Shown here: positions 24,100 through 35,865 of the stretch, one piece after another
How the letters are laid out: each line of letters begins with the position of its first letter
Numbering within the stretch: position 1 is the stretch's first letter
Assembly: GCA_007258455.2 (NCBI GenBank)
Contig: VDFB02193867.1
Span: 571,257,498-571,321,497 of the forward strand
Direction: 5' to 3'
Source: Sequoia sempervirens
Lineage: Eukaryota; Streptophyta; Pinopsida; Cupressales; Cupressaceae
DNA length: 64,000 nucleotides
The notes under the pieces: generated by a model
What the model was told of the DNA's origin: nothing
What the model saw: only the letters and a program-made list of their open reading frames with translations
The model's database searches: none
Translations under genes and position numbers: made by a program

Positions 24100-24844
24100 T
24101 GTAGTGTAGAAAATTATACGCTCATTAAAGTGAGGCAATTTCACACTTAATTGGAACCTATTTTAGCACCCTTGCATTAATCACCCTTTAAATCATCATT
24201 AATAGGCCCCTAAGACCCATTATTTTGGATCTCGAAGCTCATTTCACCTAAAATTCCCATAAATTCACTTAAAACACTGAAAATCCTAAAAACCCACCTC
24301 AAAAAGCTAAGGTGAGACTCATTTTCCACCTTGGGTGAATGAGTCCCCTTAGGTGGGACCCATTCGCCAAGGGTGGCGAATGAGTCCCCTTTGGGGTCTT
24401 TCAATTTTGAGAGGGAAATTCACTATTTCAATTCAAGTTTTTTGGTGGATGTCGACCTTTGAGATCTAAATAACGGTCAATTAGGTGTTAATTCCTATAT
24501 AAGCAAGTTTCTAAGTCATTTTTATCAATCTAAGCAATTTTGAGCAAGCATTTCCAAGAGAAAATTCAAGAGACAAGTGTTGAGAATCTTTCACAAGTGC
24601 ATTCAAGTTTCAAGAGCAAGCAAAGTTGAAGCATTGGAGCAGCATTAAAGTGTTTTTATAGGTCTTCAAGCTCACTTTCATTCAAGATCTAGCATTGTCA
24701 AGGGTTGATCATGGTTGTCTATGGTGAATCATGATGGATTCTAGGTTGGGGAGATGCAACTAGCCATCAAGCCAAGCCTAAAGACTTGTTTCCTAAGTGA
24801 TTCCATCCTCCATTATCACTCTACATTCAGCCTAAGGAAGGTAT
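24100..24844 (+). repeat. Family A LTR-like repeat, copy A1, left part
   Basis: The sequence from the TGTAGTGTAG start to the copia insertion matches 52062-52806 along its length. Shared text includes GCACCCTTGCATTAAT, TAGGCCCCTA and GGTTGATCATGG. It contains two imperfect hairpins at 24314-24347 and 24355-24388, the second with stem GGGACCCATTCGCC / GGCGAATGAGTCCC. The other part of this copy resumes at 31826. Confidence 0.7.
24840..24844. repeat. Left target-site duplication of the copia element (GGTAT)
   Basis: GGTAT precedes the LTR, and GGTAC follows the right LTR at 31821-31825. Four of five bases agree, and the mismatch is a C/T transition. Confidence 0.75.
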
Positions 24845-26097
24845 TGTTGGATGTTGTGGTTGCTTTTTTGATATGTGGTTTTCATTGATGTCAACACTAT
24901 TAGCATTGATGTATTAGAAGTTGCATATGTCAAGGATATTGAGAAAATTGTAATAAGAAGTGCTTTAGGTTGTTAGTGGAGAAGTGAAGATTAGTCTATC
25001 GGTGTGATCAACACGTTGATGATCAATGGTTGTGGACTAAAGGATTTATTTCTGAGTGTATCTAGTTTATCCACATCAAGTTTCAGAGATCCACGTGAAG
25101 ATTTGGTCAAGTTATGAAGATCTGTATTTTGACAGTTTTTATGTCACTTCAGTTTGTGTTCCTGAAGGAAGATCATGTGATTTATGTTAGTTCAGTTGTT
25201 GTGGATGATTCTCTGGTGTTTCATGGTGTTTGTGGGTGTTTCTAGTTTGTGCTCTATCTATGTTGCATGTCTGCATTGATCGTTGTGCTCGTGATCTGAT
25301 ATTTTCTCTTACATGTTCATGTTTTTCATGTTCATGGCCGGCTAGGTGTTGAAGCGTGTTGTGGATCTTCGAGGAGAAATTAATTGAAGTATTTTTGTGT
25401 TGGATTTGTTGATTTGGGTCTCCACTATGTTGTGGCCAAACTTGCTGGATTCGCATGAAAAATATTTATGTGTTTTGGGCCGACTGTTTGTAATTATTTT
25501 ATTATTTCTTTGTGGCTAACTGGTAGTGATGTAATTCCATGTTGCAGATATATAAGAGTGATTATTTTATCATTTTGATATATGATTGAGGTGGATAAGT
25601 GTGCAAGTGTGTGAGTCTTGTGTGTGAATATTGTCTAGATCATTTGAAAGTAGAGCAGAGTGTGGAGAAGAGTGAAGAAGGTTGAAGAATTGTTCATATG
25701 CTTAACTGGAACTGTAATCAAGCATTAGCAGATGTTATTTTATCAATTCACAATCCGAATGGTTTTAATTTGAATCTTTCTTGGGAAATGATCCCTCTTG
25801 TAATTGAGCAGTGAGCTCTAGGCAGTGTACCCGAATGCATGTGCATTCCCATTGATACTTCTTTATACTTTTAGTATGGTATAATATTGTGGACTGACAT
25901 CCACCATGGTTTTTCCCCTAATAGGGTTTCCATGTAAAAATCTTGGTGTTCTCTGTGTTTCTGATGTGCTTATTTTTTATGGTTTATTGTTCATTCATCA
26001 GCTATGAGATTAGGTTAAGTTAAGTTAGAAAAGTTTAAATATTTTGTGACAACTAATTCACCCCCCCTCTTAGTTGTCTATCCTTGTTTTTCCAACA
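24845..26097 (+). repeat. 5' LTR of the copia element
   Basis: The repeat of 1253 bp starts TGTTGGATG and ends CCAACA, and matches 30576-31820. A TATA-like ATATATAAG is at 25548-25556. A late ATGGTTTTTCCCCTAATAGG and the C-rich TTCACCCCCCCTC near the 3' end also occur in other copia-type LTRs here. Confidence 0.95.
25548..25556 (+). promoter_or_regulatory. Likely TATA box in the copia 5' LTR
   Basis: ATATATAAG sits about 700 bases into the LTR and is conserved at 31276-31284 in the right LTR. Confidence 0.5.
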
Positions 26098-26099
26098 AT

Positions 26100-26111
26100 T
26101 GGTATCAGAGC
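26100..26111 (+). promoter_or_regulatory. Primer-binding site of the copia element
   Basis: TGGTATCAGAGC, starting two bases after the LTR, is the well-known plant copia primer site complementary to the 3' end of initiator tRNA-Met. Confidence 0.95.
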
Positions 26112-26152
26112 AAGTTCCTCTGAAGAAGTTTAAAAGCTTGAGGTGATCTGAG

Positions 26153-27450
26153 ATGGCATCATACAAGAAGGACAATCCTAGATTCGATGGAACAAATTAC
26201 CAACTATGGAAAGCCAGAATGGAATGTCATTTGAGGTGTATTGGTGAACCCTTCTAGAAGATTATGAAGAAAAAATATATTATTCCTTAGAATGGTCCTT
26301 CCACTCCTGATGAGGTTAAAGAGGTTGAGATTAATATCAGGGCTATTGAAGCTTTGGTGAGTGCTCTGACAGATTCTGAAATGACAAATGTGATGGATTT
26401 GAAGACAGCTCATGAGATCTGGAAGAAGCTGAAGACTTTGTATGAAGGAGATACTCTTGTGAAGGTCACTAAGCTAACAAGTTTGAAAGGCAAGTATGAA
26501 ACCTTGAAGATGGGTGAAGATGAAAATATTTCTTCTTATATGGAAAGAGTAAATGAACTTGTGATGGGTATTAGATGTGGTGGTGGTACCCTAGATGAAC
26601 AAGAAATTGTAGCTAAAGTGCTCAGATCATTTCCTCCTTCTTACAAATCGATGACTCATGCTATTGAAGAGCTCAGAACAATAACAATTGTGACAAGAGA
26701 TATGTTGATTGGAAAACTTGCTTCTTTTGAGTTGAGTGAATTTGGTGATTCTACTCCTAAGACTGAATCTGCATTTAAGGCTTCTGTATCCAGAAGAAAC
26801 AAGCAAAGATATGATCCAGGAGAAAGTTCTAGAAAGACATTCAAGTATGAGGAAGAGATGAAACAACTTGAAGATGAAGAAAGAGAGGTAGAAGAGATGG
26901 AAGCATTGATTGTGAAGAAAGAAGGAAGAGGACAAGGTAAGTACAAAGGAAAGTTGTCTATTAAATGTTTCTCTTGTAGTAAAATAGGTCATTTTTCTTC
27001 AAGGTGTCCTGAAAGAGTTCCTAGGTCCAAACCTTACAAACGTAAATTTCAAAAGAAATGCTATTATGTTGAAGAAGGTGTGATTGATGAAGAATATGAT
27101 AAAGAGAATGAAGATGAAGATGAATGGGCTTTCATTGCTATCAAGGAAAATGGTCCGGTGGCTCCTAAATCTGATAATGTTGAGAAAGCTCTTGTAGCCC
27201 GAATTGAAGAAAAGGATGAGTGGGTCATTGACAGTGGATGCTCACGTCATATGATTGATGACAAAAGAAAATTTGTAAGTCTAAAGAAATATGATGGTGG
27301 GGTTGAAAGATTCAGAGATAACAATGCTAGTGTGATTCGCGGTAGAGGATTTATTTGTCTTGGTGGTAAACATAACACTGATGACGTCCTTTATGTTGAA
27401 TGCTTGAAGCATAACCTGTTAAGTGTTGGACAGATGGTGGACAAAGGTTA
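26153..27450 (+). pseudogene. Copia gag and protease
   Basis: The frame starts at ATG 26153 (MASYKKDNPRFDGTNYQLWK), has TAG stops near 26257 and 26288, then is open for 365 codons. It contains the UBN2-type gag helices (IWKKLKTLYEGD, EDENISSYMERVNEL), a CCHC zinc knuckle reading CFSCSKIGHFSSRC near 26970, and a protease motif WVIDSGCSRHM near 27220. It ends in HNLLSVGQMVDKG, where a deletion or frameshift near 27450 moves the following sequence to another frame. Gag packages the RNA and the protease matures the polyprotein. Confidence 0.92.
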
Positions 27451-27539
27451 AAGATGGAAGATGCATGATACTTGGAAGCTCTGGAAGTGAGATTGCTTCA
27501 GGTACAAAGATGAAAGGTAATATTTTTCACCTGAGTGCT

Positions 27540-28470
27540 AATGTAAGTTGTTTAATTGCTCAAACAGAAGAAAGTTGGTTATGGAATAGGAGGTTGTGTC
27601 ATGTGAATTTTGATAACATTATCAAGGTAAGCTCCACTCATACAGTAAGATATCTACCTAAGCTAGTGAAGCCTACTAACACAATATGCAAGGAATGTCA
27701 AATGGGAAAATAGACTAGAGTTTCTTTTCAAAGCAAACAACATCATTCTAATGGAATACTGGAGCTGGTACATACTAATATATGCGGTCCCTCCACCATC
27801 AGAAGTCTACAAGGAGAAAGGTACTTTATGTTGCTTATCGATGATTACTCTAGGATGATATGGGTTGCTTTCTTAAGAGAAAAATGTGAAGCATTAGAGA
27901 AGTTAAAAAATCTCAAAGCCATGGCAAAGAATGAGATAGGTTTGAAGATCAAGTTTCTAAGGTCAGACAGAGGTGGTGAGTTCACCTCCCAGGAATTCAA
28001 TTCTTTCTATGAAGAGCATGGAGTAAAAAGACAGTTATCTACTCCCTAAACCCCTCAACAGAATGGAGTTGTAGAGAGAAAGAACAAAACAATTCTGGAT
28101 GCTGCCAAAACAATGATGTTAGAAGTAAATGTGCCTCACATCTATTGGAGAGAAACTGTAAGCACTGTTGTGTACACTCTAAACTGAGTAAATGTCAATG
28201 GTATCTTTGGTAAGACTCCTTTTGAGCTATGGTTTGGTTATAAGCCTACTGTTAAATATTTCAAGATCTTTGGAAGCAAGTGTTATATTAAGAGAGATGA
28301 GGACATAGGCAAGTTTGATGCAAGGAGCGATGAAGGAATCTTTCTAGGTTACTCTACTAAAAGCAAGGCTTACTGGTGCTATAATAGAAGATTGAGGGAA
28401 ATGGTTGAAAGTGCAAATGTCAGAGTTGATGAGGACTCTGCTAGATCATCCAGATACTGTGGATATGATT
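27540..28470 (+). pseudogene. Copia integrase
   Basis: The zinc-binding N-terminus reads LWNRRLCHVNFDNI and CKECQMGK. In the core, the block that normally starts with the first catalytic Asp reads VHTNICGPSTI, with Asn. The second Asp (FLRSDRGGEF) and the Glu (NGVVERKNKT) remain. Stops near 27713, 28047 and 28186 look like CAG, CAA and CGA converted by transitions. The region ends with the usual GKTPFELWFGYKP and GYSTKSKAY blocks. It is not functional as read. Confidence 0.9.
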
Positions 28471-28541
28471 AAGATGACCAGCAAGTTAGTATAGACCAAG
28501 GGAAGAATGCTTAGACACATAATCAAGTTCAAATTGTTCCA

Positions 28542-29576
28542 GTGAATCAAGAAAGTCAGGAAGGAGAGACAAGTGGAAGTGTAGAAGAAAGACCAGAAGA
28601 GCCAGAAGTGCGAGAGAATCCTAAAATTCTGAGGTATGTCAGGTTAAATCATTCTAAAGATCAAATTATAGGAGATAAGAATAAAGATGTGCAGACTAGA
28701 AGAAGGATTACAAAAGAGTATTGTCTGATTTCCAATACTAAGCCTAACAATGTCAATGAAGCTTGCAATGATGAACACTAGATGGAAGCTATGAAGGAAG
28801 AACTGATGAAAATTGAGAAGAATGATACATGGATTCTTGTTCCCAGACCTAAAGATAAAAATGTGATTGGTAATAAATGGGTCTTTCAAAATAAGTTGAA
28901 TGAACAAGGTGAAGTGGTTCGGAATAAACCAAGACTAGTATGTAAAGGGTATTCACAAATTAGGGAAGGTATTGATTTTGAAGAAACCTTTTCCCCTGTT
29001 GCCAGAATTGAAGTTGTGAGATTATTTCTTGCTTATGATGCATATAAGAACTATAAAGTCTATCAAATGGATGTGATGTCAGCTTTTTTGAATGGTGAGT
29101 TAGAAGAAGAGGTATATGTTGAACAACCACATGGATTTCAACTGACTGATAAGGAATACATGGTTTGTCGATTAAAGAAAGCTTTGTATGGACTCAAGCA
29201 AGCCCCCAGAGCTTGGTATGCTAGACTGGATAAATACTTACTGAAGCTTGGATTTAGTAAAGGTACTACTGACAACAACTTGTATTTTAAGTTGGATCAT
29301 GATAAAGAGTTGATTATTAAAGTCTTTGTTGATGACATTATTATTGGAGGAGATGATAGCTTGTGCATGAAATTTGCTAATGAAATGAAAAGTGAATTTG
29401 AAATGAGTATGATTGGAGAATTGAAGTTCTTTCTGAGATTGCAAGTCACTCAGTTGGACAAAGTGATTTTCATATCTCAGTCCAAACATGTGAGAGTTGT
29501 TGAAGAAGTTTTGCATGGAAGACTCAAAGCCTGTTGGTACACCCATGGTAACCGAATGCAAGTTAACACAGAATGA
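28542..29576 (+). pseudogene. Copia linker and reverse transcriptase
   Basis: After a hydrophilic linker and a TAG at 28779-28781, RT is open for 264 codons. It shows [62 protein letters not shown] and an intact [10 protein letters not shown] catalytic box. A frameshift near 29494 moves the end of RT into the next frame (29497 onward). The enzyme would reverse-transcribe the element RNA. Confidence 0.93.
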
Positions 29577-30276
29577 TGATTCTCCTAAGGAAAATCAAAC
29601 AAGATACAGGTCAATGATTGGTGGATTGTTTTACTTAACTCAGACTAGACCAGACATCATGAATGTTGTGTGTATGGTTGCTAGATTTCAAGCTGACCCA
29701 AAAGAATCTCATGTGACTGTTGTGAAGATAATTTTCAAATATTTGAAAGGAACAGTTGATTTTGGACTTTGGTATCCTAAAGATGATGATCTTATCTTGA
29801 GTGCCTATACTGATGCAGATTGGGTAGGAGATTTAGATGACAAGAAAAGAACTAGTGGTGGTTTCTTCTTCCTAGGGAAGAAGCTGGTGTCTTGGTTGAG
29901 TAAAAAGAAAATTTTGATTTCCCTATCTATTGCTGAGGCAAAGTATATTGTTGCTGCAAATAATTGTACTCAAGTGTTGTGGATGAAACAAATGTTGAAA
30001 GATATCGAAGTAGTATATGATGAGCCTATTGTCATACATTGTGACAACTCAAGTGTAATAAACATATCAAAGAATTTGGTGCTACACTCTAAGACAAAGC
30101 ATATATCAATTAAGTTCCACTTCCTGAGGGAGAAAGTGAGTGAGAAAGAAGTTAGACTGGAGTATGTGCCTACCAAAGAACATATTGCAGACATTTTCAC
30201 CAAGTAATTTCCAAAGGATACTTTTGAGTATCTCAGAGGGATGCTAGGGGTGATTACCCCTCCTGATATAAACTAG
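29497..30276 (+). pseudogene. Copia RT C-terminus and RNase H
   Basis: The shifted frame continues with [14 protein letters not shown], then GGLFYLTQTRPDIM, SAYTDADWVGDLDDKKRTSG, SIAEAKYIVAANN, IHCDNSSVINI and KHISIKFHFLREKV. The D, E and D catalytic residues of RNase H are present. A TAA at 30205 interrupts the C-terminal block, after which translation resumes to GVITPPDIN and a TAG at 30274-30276. Confidence 0.93.
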
Positions 30277-30561
30277 AGATGCATTGGTTTGCATCAATCT
30301 ATGTGCTTCATGATCATATTTTCATCCAGATTGATGTTGTGGTGCCTGCTACTCAGGGGGAGTAGTCAGATGTTCAGATGTGCAGATATGTGGTTAAGAG
30401 CTTGTATGTGGAAAGATAATGCTTATCTTTTCCATTAATGTCAAAGGGGGAGAAGTGAAATGTGAAAAATATTTTTGAGTTGAGGAGAAGAGTTAGAACC
30501 CAAGAAGGAGTAAGTGTTGTTGTGTTGATGGTATTTTTCACATCATGTGTTGCCATCAATG
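30277..30561. other. Copia 3' noncoding region
   Basis: This short untranslated stretch has a polypurine string CAAAGGGGGAGAAG at 30442-30455 that resembles the functional polypurine tract 120 bases further on. It also has a CTCAGGGGGAG near 30353. Confidence 0.6.
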
Positions 30562-30562
30562 C

Positions 30563-30574
30563 CAAAGGGGGAGA
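30563..30574 (+). promoter_or_regulatory. Polypurine tract of the copia element
   Basis: CAAAGGGGGAGA lies one base before the right LTR start TGTTGG, the normal place for the plus-strand primer. Confidence 0.9.
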
Positions 30575-30575
30575 T

Positions 30576-31820
30576 TGTTGGATGCTATGGTTGTGTTGTT
30601 GATATGTGGTTGTCATTGATGTCAACACTATTAGCATTGATGTATTAGAAGCTGCATATGTCGAGGATATTGAGAAAATTGTAATAAGAAGTGCTTCAGG
30701 TTGTTAGTGGAGAAGTGAAGATCAGTTTATCGGTGTGATCAACATGTTGATGATCAATGGTTGTGGACTAAAGGATTTCTTGTTGAGTGTATCTATTTTA
30801 TCCACATCAAGTTTCAGAGATCCATGTGAAGATTTGGTCAAGTTATGAAGATCTGTATTCTGACATTTTTTTGTCACTTTAGTTTGTGTTCCTGAAGGAA
30901 GATCATGTGATTTCTGTTAGTTCAGTTGTTACGGATGATTCTCTGGTGTTTCATGGTGTTTGTGGGTGTTTCTAGTTCATGCTCTATCTGTGTGGCATGT
31001 CTGCATTGATCGTTGTGCTCGTGATATGATATTTTCTCTTGCATGTTCATGTTTTTCATGTTCATGGCCAACTAGGTGTTGAAACGTATTATGGATCTTC
31101 AAGGAGAAATTAATTGAATTATTTTTGTGTTGGATTTATTGATTTGGGTCTCCACTATGTTGTGGCTGACCTTGGTGGATTCGCATGAAAAATATTTGTG
31201 TTTTGGTCCGATTGTTTCTAATTATTTTATTATTTCTTTGTGGTCGACTGGTAGCGATGTAATTCCATGTTGCGGATATATAAGAGCAATTGTTTTATCA
31301 TTTGGATGTATGATTGAGGTGTATAAGTGTGCAAGTGTGCGAGTCCTATGTGTGAATATTGTTTAGATCATTCGAAGGAAGAGCAGGGTGTGGAGAAGAA
31401 TGAAGAAGGTTGAAGAATTGTTCATGTGCTTAACTAGAACTGTAATCAGGTATTAGCAAATGCTATTTTCTCAGTTCACAATCTGAATGGTTTTAATCCA
31501 AATCTTTCTTGGGCAATGAGCCCTCTTGTAATTGAGCAGTGAACTCTAGGCAGTGTGCCTGAATGCATGTGCATTCCCATTGATACTTCTTTATATTTTT
31601 AGTAGGGTATAATATTGTGGAATGACATCTACCATGGTTTTTCCCCTAACAGGGTTTCCATGTAAAAATCTTGGTGTTCTCTATGTTTCTAATGTGTTGA
31701 TTGTTTATGGTTTATTGTTCATTCATTAGATTTGAGATTAAGTTAAGTTGGAAAAGTTTAAATATTCTGTGACAACTGATTCACTCCCCCTCTCAGTTGT
31801 CTATCCTTATTTTTCCAACA
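30576..31820 (+). repeat. 3' LTR of the copia element
   Basis: The repeat of 1245 bp matches 24845-26097 with substitutions spread throughout. It starts TGTTGGATG and ends CCAACA, and is followed by GGTAC, the other half of the target duplication. Confidence 0.95.
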
Positions 31821-31825
31821 GGTAC

Positions 31826-32702
31826 ATGCATCATTAGGGCTCATTTGGGGTTATTAGGGATCTCCACAAGTGATTCATTCATCTTCGCATTTCCATTCTT
31901 GCATCATATTCTTGCACATTAGAATAGGATTGCATCATGTTTCAGATTTCTTAGTCTTAGACACACTTAAGGCTAGGGTTTTCATGCACATTTCCTTATT
32001 TCTACCAAGGTTTAATTACCAAACTAGGGGTTTGACCAAGGCAAACCCCCCATTAGCAAATCAACTTTATATTTTATTTTGCAGGTATTTTCGTGGAGTC
32101 GGATCCAGAACTCAAGTTGGAAAGAAAGAGCAGGTGTTGAAGTGTGGATCAAAACTTTAAATTCCCAAAAAAGTAGAATGGGACTGATTCACCACAATTG
32201 GTGAATGAGTCCCACTGTAGGTGTTTTCCAGATCTGTTTGCAAATTCAGATACCCTTTTCCCCTAAATAGGTTCCTGTGCAAAAACCCAGATCTGGGATT
32301 GATTCGCCCAGGTTGGCAAATGAGTCTCAGTTGGTCAAAAAGTCAAAAAATTCAGTGTTTTAAAGTTGTTTCCAGTCACTTGAAGGTTTCTAAGTGCACA
32401 TCATTCATTTCATTACTTTTTTGTTATGTTTTGTTTACATTTCTAAGGCATTTTCTAGGTCATTGCATTGAATTAGGGTTTTGCATTTTATCTTACATAT
32501 CATTATCTTTTCCAAGTCTAAACTTGGTGGTGAACCCCTCATTAGTCATTATTCATCCCCTAGAACAACCCTCTTGCAAGATCTCTTTCTCCTTTGCAAA
32601 GAGATCTCAAGGGTTTTTTCTTGAGTGAAAGTTAGCAAAAATTGTCCTTTCTAGGCCCTAAAATCCTAGGGTGAAGGAAGCAAAAAAAATTTCCACCTTT
32701 CA
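31826..32702 (+). repeat. Family A LTR-like repeat, copy A1, right part
   Basis: Sequence resumes here in register with 52810-53700 of copy A2. Shared strings include TTTAATTACCAAA, AGGGGTTTGAC and TTTTGCAGGTATTTT. It carries hairpins at 32180-32213 (GGGACTGATTCACC / GGTGAATGAGTCCC) and 32295-32328. The end is set near 32702, where TTTCA is followed by TATAT, close to the AATAT before 24100. Without the copia element and one copy of its target duplication, A1 would be about 1.62 kb, close to A2 and A3. The right boundary is tentative. Confidence 0.6.
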
Positions 32703-35700
32703 TATATATTCTCTATTATATGCATTTTTCATTTGTATTTTAATTTAAGATGCCACATTAAAATGGCGCAACTCCTCTCTTTTTTGTGATGACTTTCTTT
32801 TTATCTTTTCTTTATGGCCTCTCTTGACCATTCCTCTCCATCACTCCACAAGTGTGAGGCCTCTTCCCCATTATGTTTGCATTTTTAATCAGCTTCTATC
32901 TTTTCCCAAGGTTGCACGATCCTCCTCCTCTTCACTATTATCCATTCACCTCCTTAGACACCTCTTCATTTCCACTATTTATTTCTTTACAAAAATTCTC
33001 ACACCATAGTACTGTACATTCTTTTTTTGTTATGTGACTTCTTCCCCAAGAGAAGATAAAGTTGTAAAATAACCCTTTAGAATTAAGAGGGAGATAGAAA
33101 AATAAAGGATATTATGATCCTTTTGGTTTAAAAAAAGAGATTAATAAAGAATATGTATAAAAAATCTTTAAAAGGGGGAAGAATAATTATTTATTAAAAT
33201 AATTATTAAAAGATAACCTTTGTGAAAGGGTGTGATGGTTTGGAAATCACCCCTTAAAAGGATATACAAATCATTCATGTTAGACTTGGAAAATATATGA
33301 ATGGAGAACATTCAAGGAAGAAGAAAGTGGTTGGTGAGATATGGGCAAGATGGAGAATGGGGCACCTCGTATGTGTGTGTCCAACCTAGGGTACAAAAGT
33401 GCACTCAAGACCGTCCTGACTAGGGCTTGGGTATTGCACGATGTTGAGCATTGTTCCATTGGAACTAACACTCGTGTAGAGTGGTGAAGTACACTTATTT
33501 CTCCTAGATTGCTCCATAGCAAGATCCAGTACCACTGACATCTTCCTGGGGTGATAGTGGCTTTTCCAAGTGCTATTATTCAGATAAGTATTATTTAAAC
33601 CATTGATTCTAAAATATATTGAGAATATTAATTATATGCCTTGGTGTTAATGCATATGAATTATACGATTGTGTATTCAATTTATCATGTTAACTATCTA
33701 TTTTGGAATTTCTTACAAAATTATCACATATTGTCTTTTGCATTGGTTATTCACATCCATTTTAATAATATTGCAGCTTGTAAATTATCTTCACTCTAAT
33801 ATTTAATCCACTAAATTCATTTCTAATACTTAAATAACTTTGAAGAAAAAGTGACATTACACTTTTCATCTTTATTTTATTTTATTTTTTTCCTCATTTT
33901 GTTGGTTGATTCTTAGAATTTCCTTCTAATCTTCAATTTCCATTTTTTTTACTTGAACATGAAATGACCCCCTTATACAATGTCTTTATGTGGTTCTTCA
34001 TTTTCATTGAAACCGATTAAAGAATGTTTTTCTTTCACATCGTTATTGGTACTCATCAAACTTGGAATTGAAGTTAGCTTTTTGTTGCCTCAACAATCTA
34101 CCAACAATTTGGAGAAAACTGAAATATGTCAATTTGATGTAATTGGGTGTCGACGGGTGAAAAACTCAAATTTCTCTGAGTCACAGGAAAATGGTGAGAA
34201 GGCTTGGGATGATGTTCCACAGACCCCTACAAAAAAAAATTGTTCCAACCCTCCAAAATTGTGAGATATTAAACTTTTCGTAAATTGACGGCCTTAAACA
34301 CAAAGTTATAATATCTCCCAAACGATGAATGTTGCGATCAAGAAAATATTCGCCACTAATTGACAAATATCCTCAACCATCGTCTTGCTAAAGGATTCGT
34401 CACCAAACCTCATAAATCGCTTCAAATAATTGTTTCACTAAAGCTACTCTATTACGCGTTGGGATGACAACTCCACAAAATTGTAACCGTGCAACTTTGA
34501 TTGCATCTAATACCGAGAAATGTCAAATGAAACTCCAAAACACACTCAAAACTAAAAACCAAACCTGAAACTTGTTTTTAGGTGATGATTGCCAGTCCGT
34601 CTGAATGCTCTTGCATCAATTTCTAACACCTTACTCCTTCAAATGGACCTCTTTAAAGGCCACATTTTTATATAGTTTAGTCTAAATCCTTTGTGCATTT
34701 AAAATTGATTCTACATATTGTACAAATAATTACTTGAGTTTTTCTTAATTTCTTTTAAGCTTGTAATAAGACCATAAATTAATAAAATTGTAGATAATTA
34801 ATTTTTGAAGTATTTTTGAATAAAATTGTACATGTCTACATTAGTAAAATTAATCAAAGTAAAAATAAAATTTACTTATATAATTATAATACACAATTGA
34901 TTAATAAATAAAAGATTAATAACCAAATAAACAATTCTAATTGCAATAATATCTATAAAAAATACTTCTTCTAAATCACTAAAACTATTCAATTTTATTT
35001 CAAAATATACATAGACATAAAAGAATGAAGGTAATAAATTTTTTTTTGAAAGGTAATAATAATGATCTCTTGTTTATACTCCAATACATAAAGTTCTCTC
35101 AATCAAAACGCCCAAATTAGCCTTCCAACTCATAAAATTCCTTTTTCTTTATCCCAACTTCCAATAAGTGTAGGATTCCCAATATGCCATGAGTACATAA
35201 ATATTTTTCTCGTTTTCCAATTTAATAATATAATCTTTGTTTTTATTTACAATATTGAGTTTCGAGTACTGAATGTCCTTTGCGCTCGATTTCATATGCG
35301 TGCCCGTGACCAGCGACCAAAAACAAATCCCCGTCTATTCACTATTCATTCATTCATTCATTCTATTCCAGCTACGTACTTTGTCCTCCACTCCCACTGC
35401 ACTGTCTTTTCTTCCTCCTCTGTAAAGCAACTCACTCCGCGTTTCACGTGTGCACGAATATTTTTCAAGATTATTAGCTAATTATTATTATCATAAATTT
35501 ACTAAATCACTTCAATTAGTCAATTTTTTTCATTTTGGATGCAATTCAAAACTTTTGATTTTTTTTTCATTTTAATAATTTATTAGGATTTCTCAAACAC
35601 TTTTGTAAATAGTATATATTAATTATAAAATAATAAGTATCCACTTAAAATCAGAGGTTACAAGTTAAAATACGGATCACACGGCCACTAACCACAATTT

Positions 35701-35865
35701 ATAATTTTCAATACTGTGTATAGTTAAATCTAATACCAACTAATACTGAGTATAGTTAAATCTAAAATTAACACACAGATATAGGCATTACTTGTTTAAC
35801 ATTGCTCCGTTGCAGTAAACCTTTTTCAGCTAACATACTGCTTTGGAGTTTGGATCCACTGAAGT
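32703..35865. other. No gene recognised
   Basis: AT-rich intergenic sequence with no supported coding frame or mobile-element hallmark. A short (ATTC)n microsatellite is at about 35344-35364. Long AT-rich strings lie at 34680-35000 and 35480-35640. Confidence 0.6.

Larger units (their letters stand above)
24845..31820 (+). mobile_element. Complete 6.98-kb Ty1/copia LTR retrotransposon inside family A copy A1
   Basis: Two direct LTRs of about 1.25 kb flank a polyprotein in the copia order gag-PR-IN-RT-RNase H. A tRNA-Met-type primer-binding site follows the left LTR, a polypurine tract precedes the right LTR, and a near-perfect 5-bp duplication flanks the whole. The polyprotein has at least eight stops and two frameshifts, so the copy is dead. 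The LTRs differ more than those of the Tat element by eye, which suggests an older insertion. Confidence 0.95.

Noticed and set aside
24310..24390. Intrinsic transcription terminators
   Set aside because: The hairpins recur in a eukaryotic repeat family and are not followed by T runs, so bacterial-type termination does not apply.
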